NCBI RefSeq assembly: GCF_010119975.1
Contig: NZ_CP048222.1
Span: 4,668,501-4,732,500 of the forward strand
Length of the DNA stretch: 64,000 bases
Direction of reading: 5' to 3'
From: Rhodocytophaga rosea
Lineage (GTDB): Bacteria; Bacteroidota; Bacteroidia; Cytophagales; 172606-1
Shown: positions 8,804 through 16,870 of the stretch, piece by piece
Layout: every line of letters begins with the position of its first letter
Position numbering within the stretch: position 1 is the first letter of the stretch
Notes under the pieces: generated by a model
Told to the model about the DNA's origin: nothing
What the model saw: only the letters and a program-made list of their open reading frames with translations
Databases searched by the model: none
Translations under genes and position numbers: made by a program

Positions 8804-10132
8804 ATGGAAAATATAATAAAGCTTTCTGTTTCTTTCAAGGAGCTGGAAGCCGAAAAAAGAAAGAATGAAATCATCCGGCAACTTTCGCTGGAACTAAGCA
8901 AAACTTCCATACTGAAGGAGAAACTGGATAATATTCTGGCTATATTAGATCATAGCCTAGGCCTGAAACATACGATGTTGCTGCTGCCAGATGATACCAG
9001 GCAGAGATTAAAAGTATTTTCCAGCCGGGGTTTTGATGAACAAGGGATTGGTGCAGAAGTAAACGTAGGGCAAGGTATTATTGGAGTAGTTGCATTGAAA
9101 AAGAAAAAGCTTCGGATGGCCAATATTTCACGGTCCCGCACTTATATGTCCATCATCGCCCAGGGGTCTCAACTTAAACAAGATATTTTCCTGCCTTCAC
9201 TTTCTAATGCAGAAAGCCAGGTAGCTTTGCCCCTGCTGGTGAATGATGAACTCATCGCTGTACTTTCTGCCGAAAGTGCCGACCTGAATTTTTTTAGCCT
9301 GGAAGATGAAGAGTTTCTGATGACACTTTCCCAGTTAATGGCACACTCTATTCAGAATGCCATTATATTGGAACAATTAGAGCAAAAAGTACAGGAAAGA
9401 ACGGCCGCTCTCGAAAAGCAAAAACAGGAACTAGAAAAAGCCAATGCCAGCAAAGACCGTTTGTTTGCCATTATCGGTCACGATCTGCGTAATCCGGCGG
9501 CGGCTCTCCAACACGTAGCTGAACTGATTCAGTATTTTAGTAAAAAAGGCGATACCCAAAAGGTAATTGAAACCGGAAATAATATCGTAAAGGAAGCCAA
9601 AACCCTAAATTGCATTATAGATAACCTGCTCAACTGGTCGATCACCCAGACCGGCGATTTAAAAATACACCCGGAGGAAATCTGCCTGGATGAAATAGTT
9701 AAAGAAGTGATTGAACTTTACGATGATATTGCCGCAGCTAAAAATATTCAGATACAAGTAAATAACCCTGACTGTCTTGCTGTGTTTGCCGACAGAAACG
9801 CTACCCATACTGTATTACGCAATTTAGTAAGCAATGCCATCAAATTTACCCGTCCGGGAGGCAATATCATAATTACTGCTATTCAGCAGGCACAAACCGC
9901 TTTGATCACCGTAAAAGATGATGGAGTAGGAATTTTGCCCGAACATATACCTGCCCTGTTTGATTTGAAAGAAAATAAGAGCACCAGAGGCACGGCCAAA
10001 GAAAAAGGAACTGGTCTGGGTTTGGTATTAGTGAAAGAAATGGTCAAACTCAATGGCGGCGAAGTATCCATCACCAGCATTCCCAACGAAGGTACCACTG
10101 TATATCTGCTGCTTCCCGGGATATCAGAGTAG
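8804..10132 (+). CDS. GAF-domain sensor histidine kinase
   Basis: A cytoplasmic two-component kinase of 442 residues with no membrane segment. N-terminal GAF domain about 25-185 (LEKTSILKEKLDNILAIL-like entry, LGLKHTMLLLPDDTRQRLKVFSSRGFDEQ, and ALPLLVNDELIAVLSAES), a coiled coil about 188-215 (LEQLEQKVQERTAALEKQKQELEKA), then HisKA with phospho-acceptor H226 in IIGHDLRNPAAALQHV, and HATPase_c with N-box VLRNLVSNAIKFT, G1 VKDDGVGI and G2 GTGLGLVLVKEM. The neighbouring LytTR regulator lacks any other local partner. Being soluble, it should sense a small cytoplasmic ligand or redox state; the two split-barrel flavoproteins immediately upstream are candidates. Confidence 0.92.
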   Translation: MENIIKLSVSFKELEAEKRKNEIIRQLSLELSKTSILKEKLDNILAILDHSLGLKHTMLLLPDDTRQRLKVFSSRGFDEQGIGAEVNVGQGIIGVVALKKKKLRMANISRSRTYMSIIAQGSQLKQDIFLPSLSNAESQVALPLLVNDELIAVLSAESADLNFFSLEDEEFLMTLSQLMAHSIQNAIILEQLEQKVQERTAALEKQKQELEKANASKDRLFAIIGHDLRNPAAALQHVAELIQYFSKKGDTQKVIETGNNIVKEAKTLNCIIDNLLNWSITQTGDLKIHPEEICLDEIVKEVIELYDDIAAAKNIQIQVNNPDCLAVFADRNATHTVLRNLVSNAIKFTRPGGNIIITAIQQAQTALITVKDDGVGILPEHIPALFDLKENKSTRGTAKEKGTGLGLVLVKEMVKLNGGEVSITSIPNEGTTVYLLLPGISE

Positions 10133-10225
10133 CATGAAGAATCGCTTATATTATATTTATTGCATCAGGACAACTTTCTCTTTTTTAAAGGAGAAGGTGG
10201 TTTGAAATATTATTGATGTAGCCTT

Positions 10226-10288
10226 CCATTCACGCCTTTCTTCGTTCCATTCACTCCTTTTTCAGCACTGTTCACGCCTTTTTTCCGG
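10226..10288 (+). promoter_or_regulatory. Three direct repeats with an exact 21-bp period
   Basis: Units begin at 10226, 10247 and 10268; each shows the core TTCACKCCTTT (TTCACGCCTTT, TTCACTCCTTT, TTCACGCCTTT) at the same offset. A 21-bp period is two helical turns, the layout used by AraC/XylS-type activators. The last unit stops about 20 bp before the -7 box at 10308, so an activator bound there would touch the -33 region. The downstream target would be the NmrA/O-methyltransferase pair. No AraC gene is visible in the window. Confidence 0.6.
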
Positions 10289-10307
10289 AGCTGTATTGTG
10301 GCATACC

Positions 10308-10315
10308 TACTTTTG
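10308..10315 (+). promoter_or_regulatory. Candidate -7 box of the NmrA/methyltransferase operon
   Basis: TACTTTTG matches the Bacteroidota -7 consensus TAnnTTTG exactly and lies 33 bp before the ATG at 10348. There is no good TTTG at the -33 position, which fits a promoter that depends on an activator at the adjacent repeats. Confidence 0.5.
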
Positions 10316-10347
10316 AATCAAGATAAACGCCACATAATTACAGACAT

Positions 10348-11226
10348 ATGAAAACATTAGTTACCGGGGGTACCGGAACCGTAGGCAGCCAGGTAGTTCA
10401 GTATCTGCTACAAGAAAACAAACAGGTACGGGTACTCACTACTTCTCCTGAAAATGCCATTCGCTTACCAAAATCCGTGGAGGCAGTGATAGGTGACCTG
10501 GATAAGCCCGAAACCCTTGATCAAGCATTTGAAGGCATTGACAACGTATTTTTACTGAATGCCCAGAGCCATACCGAAATACAGCAAGGTATTCATGCGG
10601 TAGCAGCAGCCAAAAAAGCAGGTGTCAGGAAAATAGTATACCAGAGCATCCACCAAGTCCGTCAGGCTCCGCATGTTCCTCACTTTTATACCAAAATTGC
10701 CATTGAAGAAGCCGTGATCAACTCTGGCCTGTCCTATACTTTTGTAAGTCCTAATAATTTTTACCAGAACGATTTCTGGCTGGTAGAAGCCATAGCTGGT
10801 TATAATCTTTATCCGCAACCTATTGGCCACATTGGTTTGAACCGGGTAGATGTACGTGACATTGCTGAAATAGCCGTAAAGGCATTGTATTCAGATGAGT
10901 TAAATGGAAAAACGATAGCCCTGGTTGGCCCGGATATACTGAATGGAGCTACTACTGCCCATCTGTTAACCGAAATACTAAATTACCCTGTTGCCTATGC
11001 TGGCAATGACCTGGTATCCTGGGCAGCACAGGCAAAACTTATATTGCCTGCCTGGAAAGTAGATGACTGGGTAGAAATGTATCAGTTTTTCCAGAAACAG
11101 GGCCTTATAGCTTCGGAAAATGAGCTTTCTGAGCTCACACAACTGTTAGGACGCCCTCCCAGAAGCTATGCCGATTTTATAAAAGAACATAAAAGTACAT
11201 TTTTACGCAAACCAGTAGAGGCCTAA
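10348..11226 (+). CDS. NmrA-like NAD(P)-binding Rossmann protein
   Basis: An atypical short-chain dehydrogenase/NmrA family protein of 292 residues. The N-terminal dinucleotide loop is MKTLVTGGTGTVGSQVVQYLL, followed by the family pattern VRVLTTSPENAIRLPKSVEAVIGDLDKPETLDQAFEGIDNVFLL, KKAGVRKIVYQSIH, and the ISGL-type YTFVSPNNFYQNDF. The YxxxK catalytic pair of classical SDRs is not evident, which is normal in this branch; members act as quinone reductases, isoflavone-type reductases or redox sensors. The next gene is an O-methyltransferase 26 bp downstream on the same strand, so the two may modify one small aromatic compound. Upstream lies the 21-bp repeat array. Confidence 0.85.
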   Translation: MKTLVTGGTGTVGSQVVQYLLQENKQVRVLTTSPENAIRLPKSVEAVIGDLDKPETLDQAFEGIDNVFLLNAQSHTEIQQGIHAVAAAKKAGVRKIVYQSIHQVRQAPHVPHFYTKIAIEEAVINSGLSYTFVSPNNFYQNDFWLVEAIAGYNLYPQPIGHIGLNRVDVRDIAEIAVKALYSDELNGKTIALVGPDILNGATTAHLLTEILNYPVAYAGNDLVSWAAQAKLILPAWKVDDWVEMYQFFQKQGLIASENELSELTQLLGRPPRSYADFIKEHKSTFLRKPVEA

Positions 11227-11252
11227 CACAAATTATAATCACCCACCACACA

Positions 11253-12299
11253 ATGAACACTGTAAAAACAACACTAAACAAAGTAGCTAACCCGGCACAT
11301 ATCCTGGAAGTAGGTATGGGATTCTGGGCATCTAAAACTTTACTGACTGCCATCAAACTCGAAGTATTTACCCTCCTGGGAGACAATCTTTTGCATGGAG
11401 AAGAAATCAGAACCAGATTACAATTGCATGAAAGAGGCTTTTATGATTTTATGGATACCCTGGTAACGCTCCAGTTTTTGCAGCGGGAAAGAATAGGTTA
11501 TAGCTCTTTTTATGAAAATACGGAAGAAACAGCCCTTTTCCTGGATAAGAACAAACCCAGCTATATCGGAGGTATTCTGGAAATGGCCAACGACCGCCTG
11601 TATAAATTCTGGGGAGATCTGGAAGAAGCTCTGCGTACCGGCAAGCCGCAGAATGAGGTGAAATACACCGGTAAACCAGTTTTCGAAGCCATTTATACCC
11701 AGCCAGAGGTTTTACAGCAGTTTATGAATGGGATGGCAGGTGTACAAAAAGGTAATTTTGCTGCCCTCGCCGAAAAATTTCCGTTTGAACAGTATCGTTC
11801 GCTCGCAGATATTGGCGGGGCAAATGCGCTGTTGTCTATTTCAGTAGCGACTCAGCATCCACATCTGCAAATTACTTCCCTCGATCTACCACCGGTAGAA
11901 CCCATTGCCCTAAAAAATGTAGAAAAAGCCGGATTAACACATCAGATTACTGTAAGCAGTTTAGATATGATGAGCCAGGATTTTCCAAAAGCTGAAGTAA
12001 TCACCATGGGAAATATTCTGCACGACTGGGGCGTAGCGGACAAGAAAAAATTGATACAAAAAGCATATGACGCCCTTCCCGAAAATGGTGCCCTGGTGGT
12101 GATCGAAAATATTATTGATGACGAACGCCGCCACAATGCATTTGGCCTGATGATGTCACTGAATATGCTCATTGAGACAGAAGGAGGCTTTGATTATACT
12201 CTGGCTGAATTCAACCAGTGGGCTATTGGAGCAGGTTTCCGTTCTACTGCCAAAATCCACCTGACCGGACCAGCAAGTGCAGTGGTTGCCTACAAGTAA
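11253..12299 (+). CDS. SAM-dependent O-methyltransferase (COMT / hydroxyindole-type)
   Basis: A 348-residue small-molecule methyltransferase. The N-terminal dimerisation winged helix (about 15-95: MGFWASKTLLTAIKLEVFTLLG, RTRLQLHERGFYDFMDTLVTLQFL) is followed by the class I Rossmann domain with SAM loop SLADIGGANALLSISV, acidic strand-2 residue in ITSLDLPP, and ITMGNILHDWGVADKKKLIQKAYDALPENGALVVIE, where H and D match the catalytic His region of plant-type enzymes (HDW). Substrate unknown; family members methylate hydroxyls on polyketides, phenols or carotenoids. It forms a two-gene unit with the NmrA protein and ends just before a stem-loop. Confidence 0.88.
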   Translation: MNTVKTTLNKVANPAHILEVGMGFWASKTLLTAIKLEVFTLLGDNLLHGEEIRTRLQLHERGFYDFMDTLVTLQFLQRERIGYSSFYENTEETALFLDKNKPSYIGGILEMANDRLYKFWGDLEEALRTGKPQNEVKYTGKPVFEAIYTQPEVLQQFMNGMAGVQKGNFAALAEKFPFEQYRSLADIGGANALLSISVATQHPHLQITSLDLPPVEPIALKNVEKAGLTHQITVSSLDMMSQDFPKAEVITMGNILHDWGVADKKKLIQKAYDALPENGALVVIENIIDDERRHNAFGLMMSLNMLIETEGGFDYTLAEFNQWAIGAGFRSTAKIHLTGPASAVVAYK

Positions 12300-12305
12300 A
12301 TTTGT

Positions 12306-12345
12306 TAAGCCTGCAGCGATGCGAAATCCTTGCAGGCTTATTGAT
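12306..12345 (+). terminator. Probable terminator after the O-methyltransferase gene
   Basis: Perfect 10-bp stem TAAGCCTGCA (12306-12315) / TGCAGGCTTA (12331-12340) with a 15-nt loop, starting 6 bp after the stop codon. The downstream T-tract is weak and interrupted (TTGATACACTTTTT), so the strength is uncertain. Confidence 0.6.
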
Positions 12346-12520
12346 ACACTTTTTGCATATTTTCTATTTATATAATTATATTACCCACAATACTTCAGCT
12401 CTACTACCAGCAATTGCACCTTCTTGCCTGATACAGGCTTGCTCTAAAACATTTGAGAATGGAAAATAAATAAAACACCACCTGAAAATATACACTCATC
12501 ACTAAAACATGTATCGTCAG

Positions 12521-13153
12521 ATGAATAAAACAATCATTAATATAGCTCTGGCTATCTGGACAATCTGCACCATTATCAGTGGAATGGTAGCCTGCAATAA
12601 TTCAAAATCTGAATCTAAAGCAGCCACCGAACTCAGCGAAGAAAGTGAAGTAAGCGAAACTACAACCAACGAAACTATGGTGAAGCGGGGAGAATACCTG
12701 GTTACTATTATGGGTTGCCATGACTGCCATTCACCCAAAAAATTTGGTCCCAGAGGTCCCGAACCTGATCCGGATCGGTTGCTTTCCGGACATCCGCAGG
12801 ATATGCCAATTGCTAAAGTGGATACTGCCATAGTCGGACCCTGGGTATTATTTAATGCACACACTACAGCTACTGTTGGTCCATGGGGTGCATCTTTTGC
12901 AGCTAATATCACCTCTGATGCTACCGGTATTGGTAACTGGACGGAAGAACAGTTTTTCAGGGCCTTACGGGAAGGAAAATACAAGGGATTGCCTAACAAC
13001 CGGATGCTCTTACCTCCAATGCCCTGGCCTATGTTTTCAAAGCTGGAAGACAATGATTTAAAAGCCATTTTTGTTTATCTGAAAACTGTTAAACCTGTAA
13101 AAAACATTCCGCCCGCCCCTCGGCCACTAAGTGAACTCAGTAGTTTGTATTAG
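12521..13153 (+). CDS. Mono-haem cytochrome c lipoprotein
   Basis: A 210-residue exported electron carrier. ATG at 12521 (MNKTIINIALAIWTICTII) is preferred over an upstream ATG at 12509 because it begins directly with a clean lipoprotein signal ending SGMVAC. A Ser/Glu-rich linker (about 25-50) precedes the cytochrome domain: GEYLVTIMGCHDCHSPKKFGP with haem motif C66-H-D-C69-H70, then a long insertion and NNRMLLPPMPWPMFSKLEDNDLKAIFVYLKT, where a Met in the MLLPPMPWPMF stretch would be the distal ligand. This is the diheme-type oxidoreductase-associated cytochrome subgroup, but only one CxxCH is present. It stands alone between two terminators, so its partner enzyme is not visible. Confidence 0.85.
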   Translation: MNKTIINIALAIWTICTIISGMVACNNSKSESKAATELSEESEVSETTTNETMVKRGEYLVTIMGCHDCHSPKKFGPRGPEPDPDRLLSGHPQDMPIAKVDTAIVGPWVLFNAHTTATVGPWGASFAANITSDATGIGNWTEEQFFRALREGKYKGLPNNRMLLPPMPWPMFSKLEDNDLKAIFVYLKTVKPVKNIPPAPRPLSELSSLY

Positions 13154-13208
13154 GCTGATAATTAGAGTAATAAGCAATAGAATAAGAGAATGGATCGTAT
13201 ATGAACTT

Positions 13209-13244
13209 AAAACAGCCATTTCATGTGGGATGGCTGTTTTATAA
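13209..13244 (+). terminator. Intrinsic terminator after the cytochrome c gene
   Basis: Inverted repeat AAAACAGCCAT (13209-13219) / ATGGCTGTTTT (13230-13240) with a 10-nt loop and a T-run formed by the right arm itself. The A-run on the other side makes it potentially bidirectional. Confidence 0.85.
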
Positions 13245-13409
13245 AAATAGCATCAATAATCTTTTACACACGAACATTCAATAGCAGACAAATCATTATA
13301 AACACGGTCAGAATTAGTAAATAAATCCGAGGAATATTCTAACTTTATTGTTTGCCAGATTGTTATCTGACAAGAAAGCAGGCATATGCTTCCTATAAAT
13401 CAATATTGA

Positions 13410-13589
13410 ATGAGTAGAATTAAAGAGTATTTCCGCCTGGGTGAAGTATTTGGTTATTTTTTCAGAAAAAATGACCCCAGCCGCCCTACCAATGTGAACC
13501 TGAGAATGATGCATGGAATTAATAAAATTTCCATGATCATGTTTCTGATCGGGATTATATTTATTATCATTAAAAAGTTCTTTTCCTGA
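13410..13589 (+). CDS. Small DUF6728-like membrane protein
   Basis: A 59-residue protein starting MSRIKEYFRLGEVFGYFFRK, continuing NDPSRPTNVNLRMMHGINK and ending in one hydrophobic helix (about residues 40-54, SMIMFLIGIIFIII) with a KKFFS tail. This composition (amphipathic N-terminus, DPSRPTN motif, C-terminal membrane anchor) matches the short DUF6728 family of Bacteroidota, whose function is unknown. The gene is followed 34 bp later by a terminator. A 98-residue frame on the opposite strand covers the same DNA but has no signal or family pattern. Confidence 0.8.
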   Translation: MSRIKEYFRLGEVFGYFFRKNDPSRPTNVNLRMMHGINKISMIMFLIGIIFIIIKKFFS

Positions 13590-13623
13590 TCTTTTTTTAT
13601 TTCCGGCCAATTCATAATTTTAG

Positions 13624-13655
13624 GCAGGCACTGCTATGGGGTGCCTGCTTTATTT
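13624..13655 (+). terminator. Intrinsic terminator after the DUF6728-like gene
   Basis: Stem GCAGGCAC (13624-13631) / GTGCCTGC (13641-13648), 9-nt loop, followed by TTTATTTA. It ends just before the next gene, whose start lies within 20 bp. Confidence 0.8.
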
Positions 13656-13666
13656 ATATGCCAGCT

Positions 13667-13984
13667 ATGAAAAGAATAGTTACTTATCTCTACGTGTTCC
13701 TCTTCTTTTGTCTGCTCTCGTCTTGTAAGAAAGAAGATGACCTGACCGGTAGCCTGAAACTTAAATTAAATGGGATGTTTGTTCCAGAAAATGTTTTCTT
13801 TCAATTGTATACTGAAGGTTCATGGTCTGTTCCTACAGTTACGCAACCACTCAAAACAGGAAGTTTTAATTCAGGAATGGCCATCATCAACGATCTTAAT
13901 CCAGGAAATTATATCATTCTGGTGGGTGGTGCTTATTTTTCAGTACAAGTAACTGCTGGCAGGCAAAGAGAATATTCACTTTGA
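13667..13984 (+). CDS. Small hypothetical lipoprotein
   Basis: A 105-residue exported protein starting MKRIVTYLYVFLFFCLLSSC, a clean lipobox LSSC, then KKEDDLTG as an acidic outer-membrane-sorting style tether. The mature part (SLKLKLNGMFVPENVFFQLYT ... DLNPGNYIILVGGAYFSVQVTAGRQREYSL) is beta-rich, with the NPGNYIILV motif seen in Ig-like or carboxypeptidase-regulatory-like domains. An alternative ATG 9 bp upstream (13658) would add MPA. No function can be assigned; the following gene starts 15 bp after its stop. Confidence 0.7.
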   Translation: MKRIVTYLYVFLFFCLLSSCKKEDDLTGSLKLKLNGMFVPENVFFQLYTEGSWSVPTVTQPLKTGSFNSGMAIINDLNPGNYIILVGGAYFSVQVTAGRQREYSL

Positions 13985-13999
13985 TAAACTTATTATAAC

Positions 14000-14359
14000 T
14001 TGAATATAGAAGATTTTAGAACCTATTGTTTACAAAAAAAAGGAGCAAGTGAAGAATTGCCTTTCGGAGAAGATACACTTGTTTTTAAGGTGGGCGGTAA
14101 AATATTTGCCCTTACTGGCATGGAAAGCAAACCACTAAGCTTTAATGTAAAATGTGATCCGGAAAAGGCAGTATTCCTAAGAGAAACATATGCTTGTGTA
14201 CGACCTGGTTATCATATGAACAAAAAGCACTGGAACACCATTATTGCCGACGGTTCAGCAGGTTTACGCTTGTTGCATGAATGGATTGATGATTCTTACA
14301 ATCTGGTGGTTGCCTCTTTGCCCAAAGCCCATCAGAAGGCGATTCTGGAGGAAGAATGA
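14000..14359 (+). CDS. MmcQ/YjbR family protein, TTG start
   Basis: A 119-residue protein of the CyaY-like-fold YjbR family. The whole pattern is present: NIEDFRTYCLQKKGASEELPFGEDTLVFKVGGKIFAL, then LSFNVKCDPEKAVFLRETYACVRPGYHMNKKHWNTII and the C-terminal WIDDSYNLVVASLPKAHQKAIL. The family is described as DNA-binding-like, but the cellular role is not settled. The upstream in-frame stop (TAA at 13985-13987) leaves no ATG; TTG at 14000 gives exactly the family N-terminus, whereas the next ATG would delete 41 residues. It is convergent with the AraD1-type gene, with 5 bp between stops. Confidence 0.85.
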   Translation: MNIEDFRTYCLQKKGASEELPFGEDTLVFKVGGKIFALTGMESKPLSFNVKCDPEKAVFLRETYACVRPGYHMNKKHWNTIIADGSAGLRLLHEWIDDSYNLVVASLPKAHQKAILEEE

Positions 14360-14364
14360 TTTAT

Positions 14365-15327
14365 TTAACTCGTTCTTACTTGTAGCTTATTCCTTAAAGG
14401 CCGGCCAAAACCTTCTGCCTCAATTTCAAATATATCCCCATCCTGGGTTGTAATGCCATTGGCAAAACTAAGCACCGATGTTCCAAAGAAATGTACGTGT
14501 ACATCGCCGGGTTGCCGGAACATTTCATATTTAAAGTGATGGTGTTCCAGATTTGCCAGATTATGGCTCATATTTTCCTCTCCGGTCAAAAACTCTTTCT
14601 CCCATAGCAACCCGCCGTTGCGGTAAATCCGGCTCATACCAGTTATATGTCCTGGCAGTTCACCCAACAGCAATTCCGGACCGAATGAACAAGGCCTGAG
14701 TTTGGAATGTGCCAGGTACAGGTAATTGATCCGTTCCATGCGGTGGTCTGAAAATTCGTTGCCCAGGGCAAAACCAAGCCGCCTGGGATTTCCGTCAGCA
14801 TCTATTATATATAATCCTACTATTTCCGGTTCTTCTCCACCATCCAGGGCAAAAGCAGGGGAGAGCAGCGGCTGATCAGGATGTACTACACCAAGTCCAT
14901 TGCCCTTGTAAAACCATTCTGGTTGCGAAGCTGGCGTATTTCCTCTCATCTTTCCGTTTTCCAGACCCATCTGAAACATTTTCATAGAATCAGTAAGCTC
15001 CTGTTTGTTCTGCAACTTCTGGTGCATACTATCTCTGGAAGCAGCACTCCCCAGATGAGTCAGGCCAGTACCAGTAAGCCAGGCATGATAAGGGTCGGGA
15101 TGATCCAGCGGCACTAAAATTTTGCCCTGTGAAGCTATATTTTCATATGATTGATACTGGCCGGAAGCCAGTTGTTTTGCTTGTTCTTCCATGCTGATGT
15201 GATTGCCAAGCGCTTTCTGGAATAATTGATAGGTAGAAGATACATCTCTTAAGAACTGAACGGTATCTTTTTCTACAATTCCTACTTTGCGCACACCGGT
15301 AGTATCTATGCATTGAATCAGTCGCAT
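14365..15327 (-). CDS. AraD1/FAH-family dehydratase or hydrolase
   Basis: A 320-residue enzyme of the fumarylacetoacetate hydrolase superfamily, AraD1/GguC branch, whose characterised members dehydrate 2-keto-3-deoxy sugar acids such as L-2-keto-3-deoxyarabonate. The N-terminal part (MRLIQCIDTTGVRKVGIVEKD) and the metal-site region are visible: GGEEPEIVGLYIIDADGNPRRLGFALGNEFSDHRMERINYLYLAHSK carries the acidic ligand pattern, followed by LLLGELPGHITGMSRIYR. It lies 61 bp downstream of mannonate dehydratase on the same strand, which supports a sugar-acid role, but the exact substrate (arabonate or hexuronate derived) is not shown. Confidence 0.82.
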   Translation of the reverse strand: MRLIQCIDTTGVRKVGIVEKDTVQFLRDVSSTYQLFQKALGNHISMEEQAKQLASGQYQSYENIASQGKILVPLDHPDPYHAWLTGTGLTHLGSAASRDSMHQKLQNKQELTDSMKMFQMGLENGKMRGNTPASQPEWFYKGNGLGVVHPDQPLLSPAFALDGGEEPEIVGLYIIDADGNPRRLGFALGNEFSDHRMERINYLYLAHSKLRPCSFGPELLLGELPGHITGMSRIYRNGGLLWEKEFLTGEENMSHNLANLEHHHFKYEMFRQPGDVHVHFFGTSVLSFANGITTQDGDIFEIEAEGFGRPLRNKLQVRTS

Positions 15328-15388
15328 AATTATCTAATAAATTAGTGAAGAAAATAAGGTAGTCGTGAAGATGAAAACTGATAAATTC

Positions 15389-16510
15389 TTATGTTTTTTG
15401 CTTACTGATTGATTCCAGCAATCCCCGCATATACCCCAGGGCATATAAACATCCGATGGTACTATAGCCGGGATATTCATTGCTGTCGCCGGCCATGGTT
15501 GGTACATGGTCGGGGCGAATCGGGCCTTTAAATCCCACATCTACATAGGTTTTCATAGCCTGGTACATATCAATAATGCCTTCATCATGAAAGGTTTCCT
15601 CAAAGTTGAATTTGTTGCCCCGTACATTTCTGAAATGCACAAAATGTATTTTCCCACGTTTGCCGAAATCCTTAATCAGTTCAACAATATCTTCTCCCAT
15701 CAGGGCAAAATTTCCCTGGCACATCGTAATCCCATTATTAGGACTTGGATAAATATCAAGCATCCGTTTAAAGGCATTGCCAGTGGTCATAATACGCGAA
15801 ATACCACGAATGCTGTCTACCTGAGGATCGTCCGGATGCATGGCTAGTTTAATACCTGCTTTTTCCGCTTCCGGCACTACTGCTTTTAAAAAATATTCCA
15901 GATTCTTCCACAAGGTTTCTTTCGAAACTTCTCCATACTGGGTGAGCGGCAGATTTTGTATGCCTTCATTATCAAATGCGGTTACCAGGGCACCGCCTCT
16001 TCCAGGACGGTCATCCTGGGTTCTGTACCAGCCAATGGCAGGCATCCAGTTATAGCAAATGGTATCAATACCGGCTTTTGCCAGGTTTTTCATCAGTGTA
16101 ATGAAGTTGGATATTTCCTCATCTTTACCGGGTAAACCAATTTTTGTCTTTTCGCCTAAAGCCGGTGGACCTTCAATTACTTTTAATTGCAATCCTTCTT
16201 TTTCCCAGGCTTTTTTTACAGCTGCAATGGCTTCATATTCCCAGGGTTTTGCCTCTTTCAGACCTACCATGCCCGGATTGATTCCGCCTACAGCACCCAG
16301 TACATCCATCTGCTTGGCTAAGGCTATTTTCTGAGGCTGCATCCCAAAGAAATAAGCCTCGCACAGTTGCATACCAGCATCTTTTAATGGCTGAGAACTA
16401 GCCAGGGAAGTCTTAGTTTGTGCGCTACTTTCCAGAGAGATTCCATTTACGCCAGATAAGGCAGCCAGAGAAGCACTCTTTTTAATAAAACTTCGGCGGT
16501 TAGGTTTCAT
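15389..16510 (-). CDS. uxuA: Mannonate dehydratase with a Tat-like leader
   Basis: Dehydrates D-mannonate to 2-keto-3-deoxygluconate in hexuronate breakdown; TIM-barrel enzyme of 373 residues. Barrel signatures: ICYNWMPAIGWYRTQDDRP, LAMHPDDPQVDSIRGISRI, MCQGNFALMGEDIVELI, IHFVHFRNVRGNKFNFEETFHDEG and IRPDHVPTMAGDSNEYPGY, containing the expected Mn-binding His, Cys, Asp set. Unlike the cytoplasmic Escherichia coli enzyme it begins MKPNRRSFIKKSASLAALSG, a twin-arginine-type signal ending near SSAQT, so it is probably exported or at least carries the leader typical of Bacteroidota versions. The MerR gene lies 33 bp upstream and the AraD1 gene downstream, all on the minus strand. Confidence 0.9.
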   Translation of the reverse strand: MKPNRRSFIKKSASLAALSGVNGISLESSAQTKTSLASSQPLKDAGMQLCEAYFFGMQPQKIALAKQMDVLGAVGGINPGMVGLKEAKPWEYEAIAAVKKAWEKEGLQLKVIEGPPALGEKTKIGLPGKDEEISNFITLMKNLAKAGIDTICYNWMPAIGWYRTQDDRPGRGGALVTAFDNEGIQNLPLTQYGEVSKETLWKNLEYFLKAVVPEAEKAGIKLAMHPDDPQVDSIRGISRIMTTGNAFKRMLDIYPSPNNGITMCQGNFALMGEDIVELIKDFGKRGKIHFVHFRNVRGNKFNFEETFHDEGIIDMYQAMKTYVDVGFKGPIRPDHVPTMAGDSNEYPGYSTIGCLYALGYMRGLLESISKQKT

Positions 16511-16543
16511 AGATAAAGGGATGATATGACTGAGCTGTGTTTG

Positions 16544-16870
16544 TTATAACTTATCCCGCAGCTCTGCTAAGAAAGATTTTATTTTCTCCAGCGATGTGAT
16601 CAGCTCAGCATTTTCCGAGTGCTTGGCTGATTTGGCTTTCATAAAATCTTTGGCTCCCTGCAAAGTATAGCCTTTTTCTTTTACCAGATGATAGATCGTT
16701 TGTACACACTCAATGTCTTTCTGGGTAAACTGCCGGTCGCCTTTTTTATTTTTTTTCGGCCGCAGCATGTCAAACTCCGATTCCCAAAAGCGGATGAGTG
16801 AAGTATTAACGTTAAATCTTTCGGCTACTTCACCGATACTGTAGTATCGTTTTTGAATTTCCTCATTCAT
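16544..16870 (-). CDS. MerR-family transcriptional regulator
   Basis: A 108-residue DNA-binding protein. The winged helix-turn-helix occupies about 8-75 (YYSIGEVAERFNVNTSLIRFWESEFDMLRPKKNKKGDRQFTQKDIECVQTIYHLVKEKGYTLQGAKDFM) and the C-terminal part (EKIKSFLAELRDKL) is a short dimerisation coil. There is no effector-binding domain or metal-binding Cys cluster, as in the short housekeeping MerR proteins common in Bacteroidota. It is the first gene of a possible unit with uxuA, but such genes are also often conserved stand-alone, so a role in uronate control is only a possibility. Confidence 0.88.
   Translation of the reverse strand: MNEEIQKRYYSIGEVAERFNVNTSLIRFWESEFDMLRPKKNKKGDRQFTQKDIECVQTIYHLVKEKGYTLQGAKDFMKAKSAKHSENAELITSLEKIKSFLAELRDKL

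Noticed and set aside
12517-13068. A 183-codon open frame on the minus strand over the cytochrome c gene
   Set aside because: Antisense to a gene with clear haem motif and signal peptide; no family pattern of its own.
13314-13610. A 98-codon minus-strand frame over the small DUF6728-like gene
   Set aside because: The plus-strand frame has a conserved motif and a terminator; the minus frame has neither.
14365-16870. MerR-uxuA-AraD1 as a proven regulated operon
   Set aside because: Same strand and close spacing, but the short MerR type is often an independent housekeeping gene and no operator was identified.
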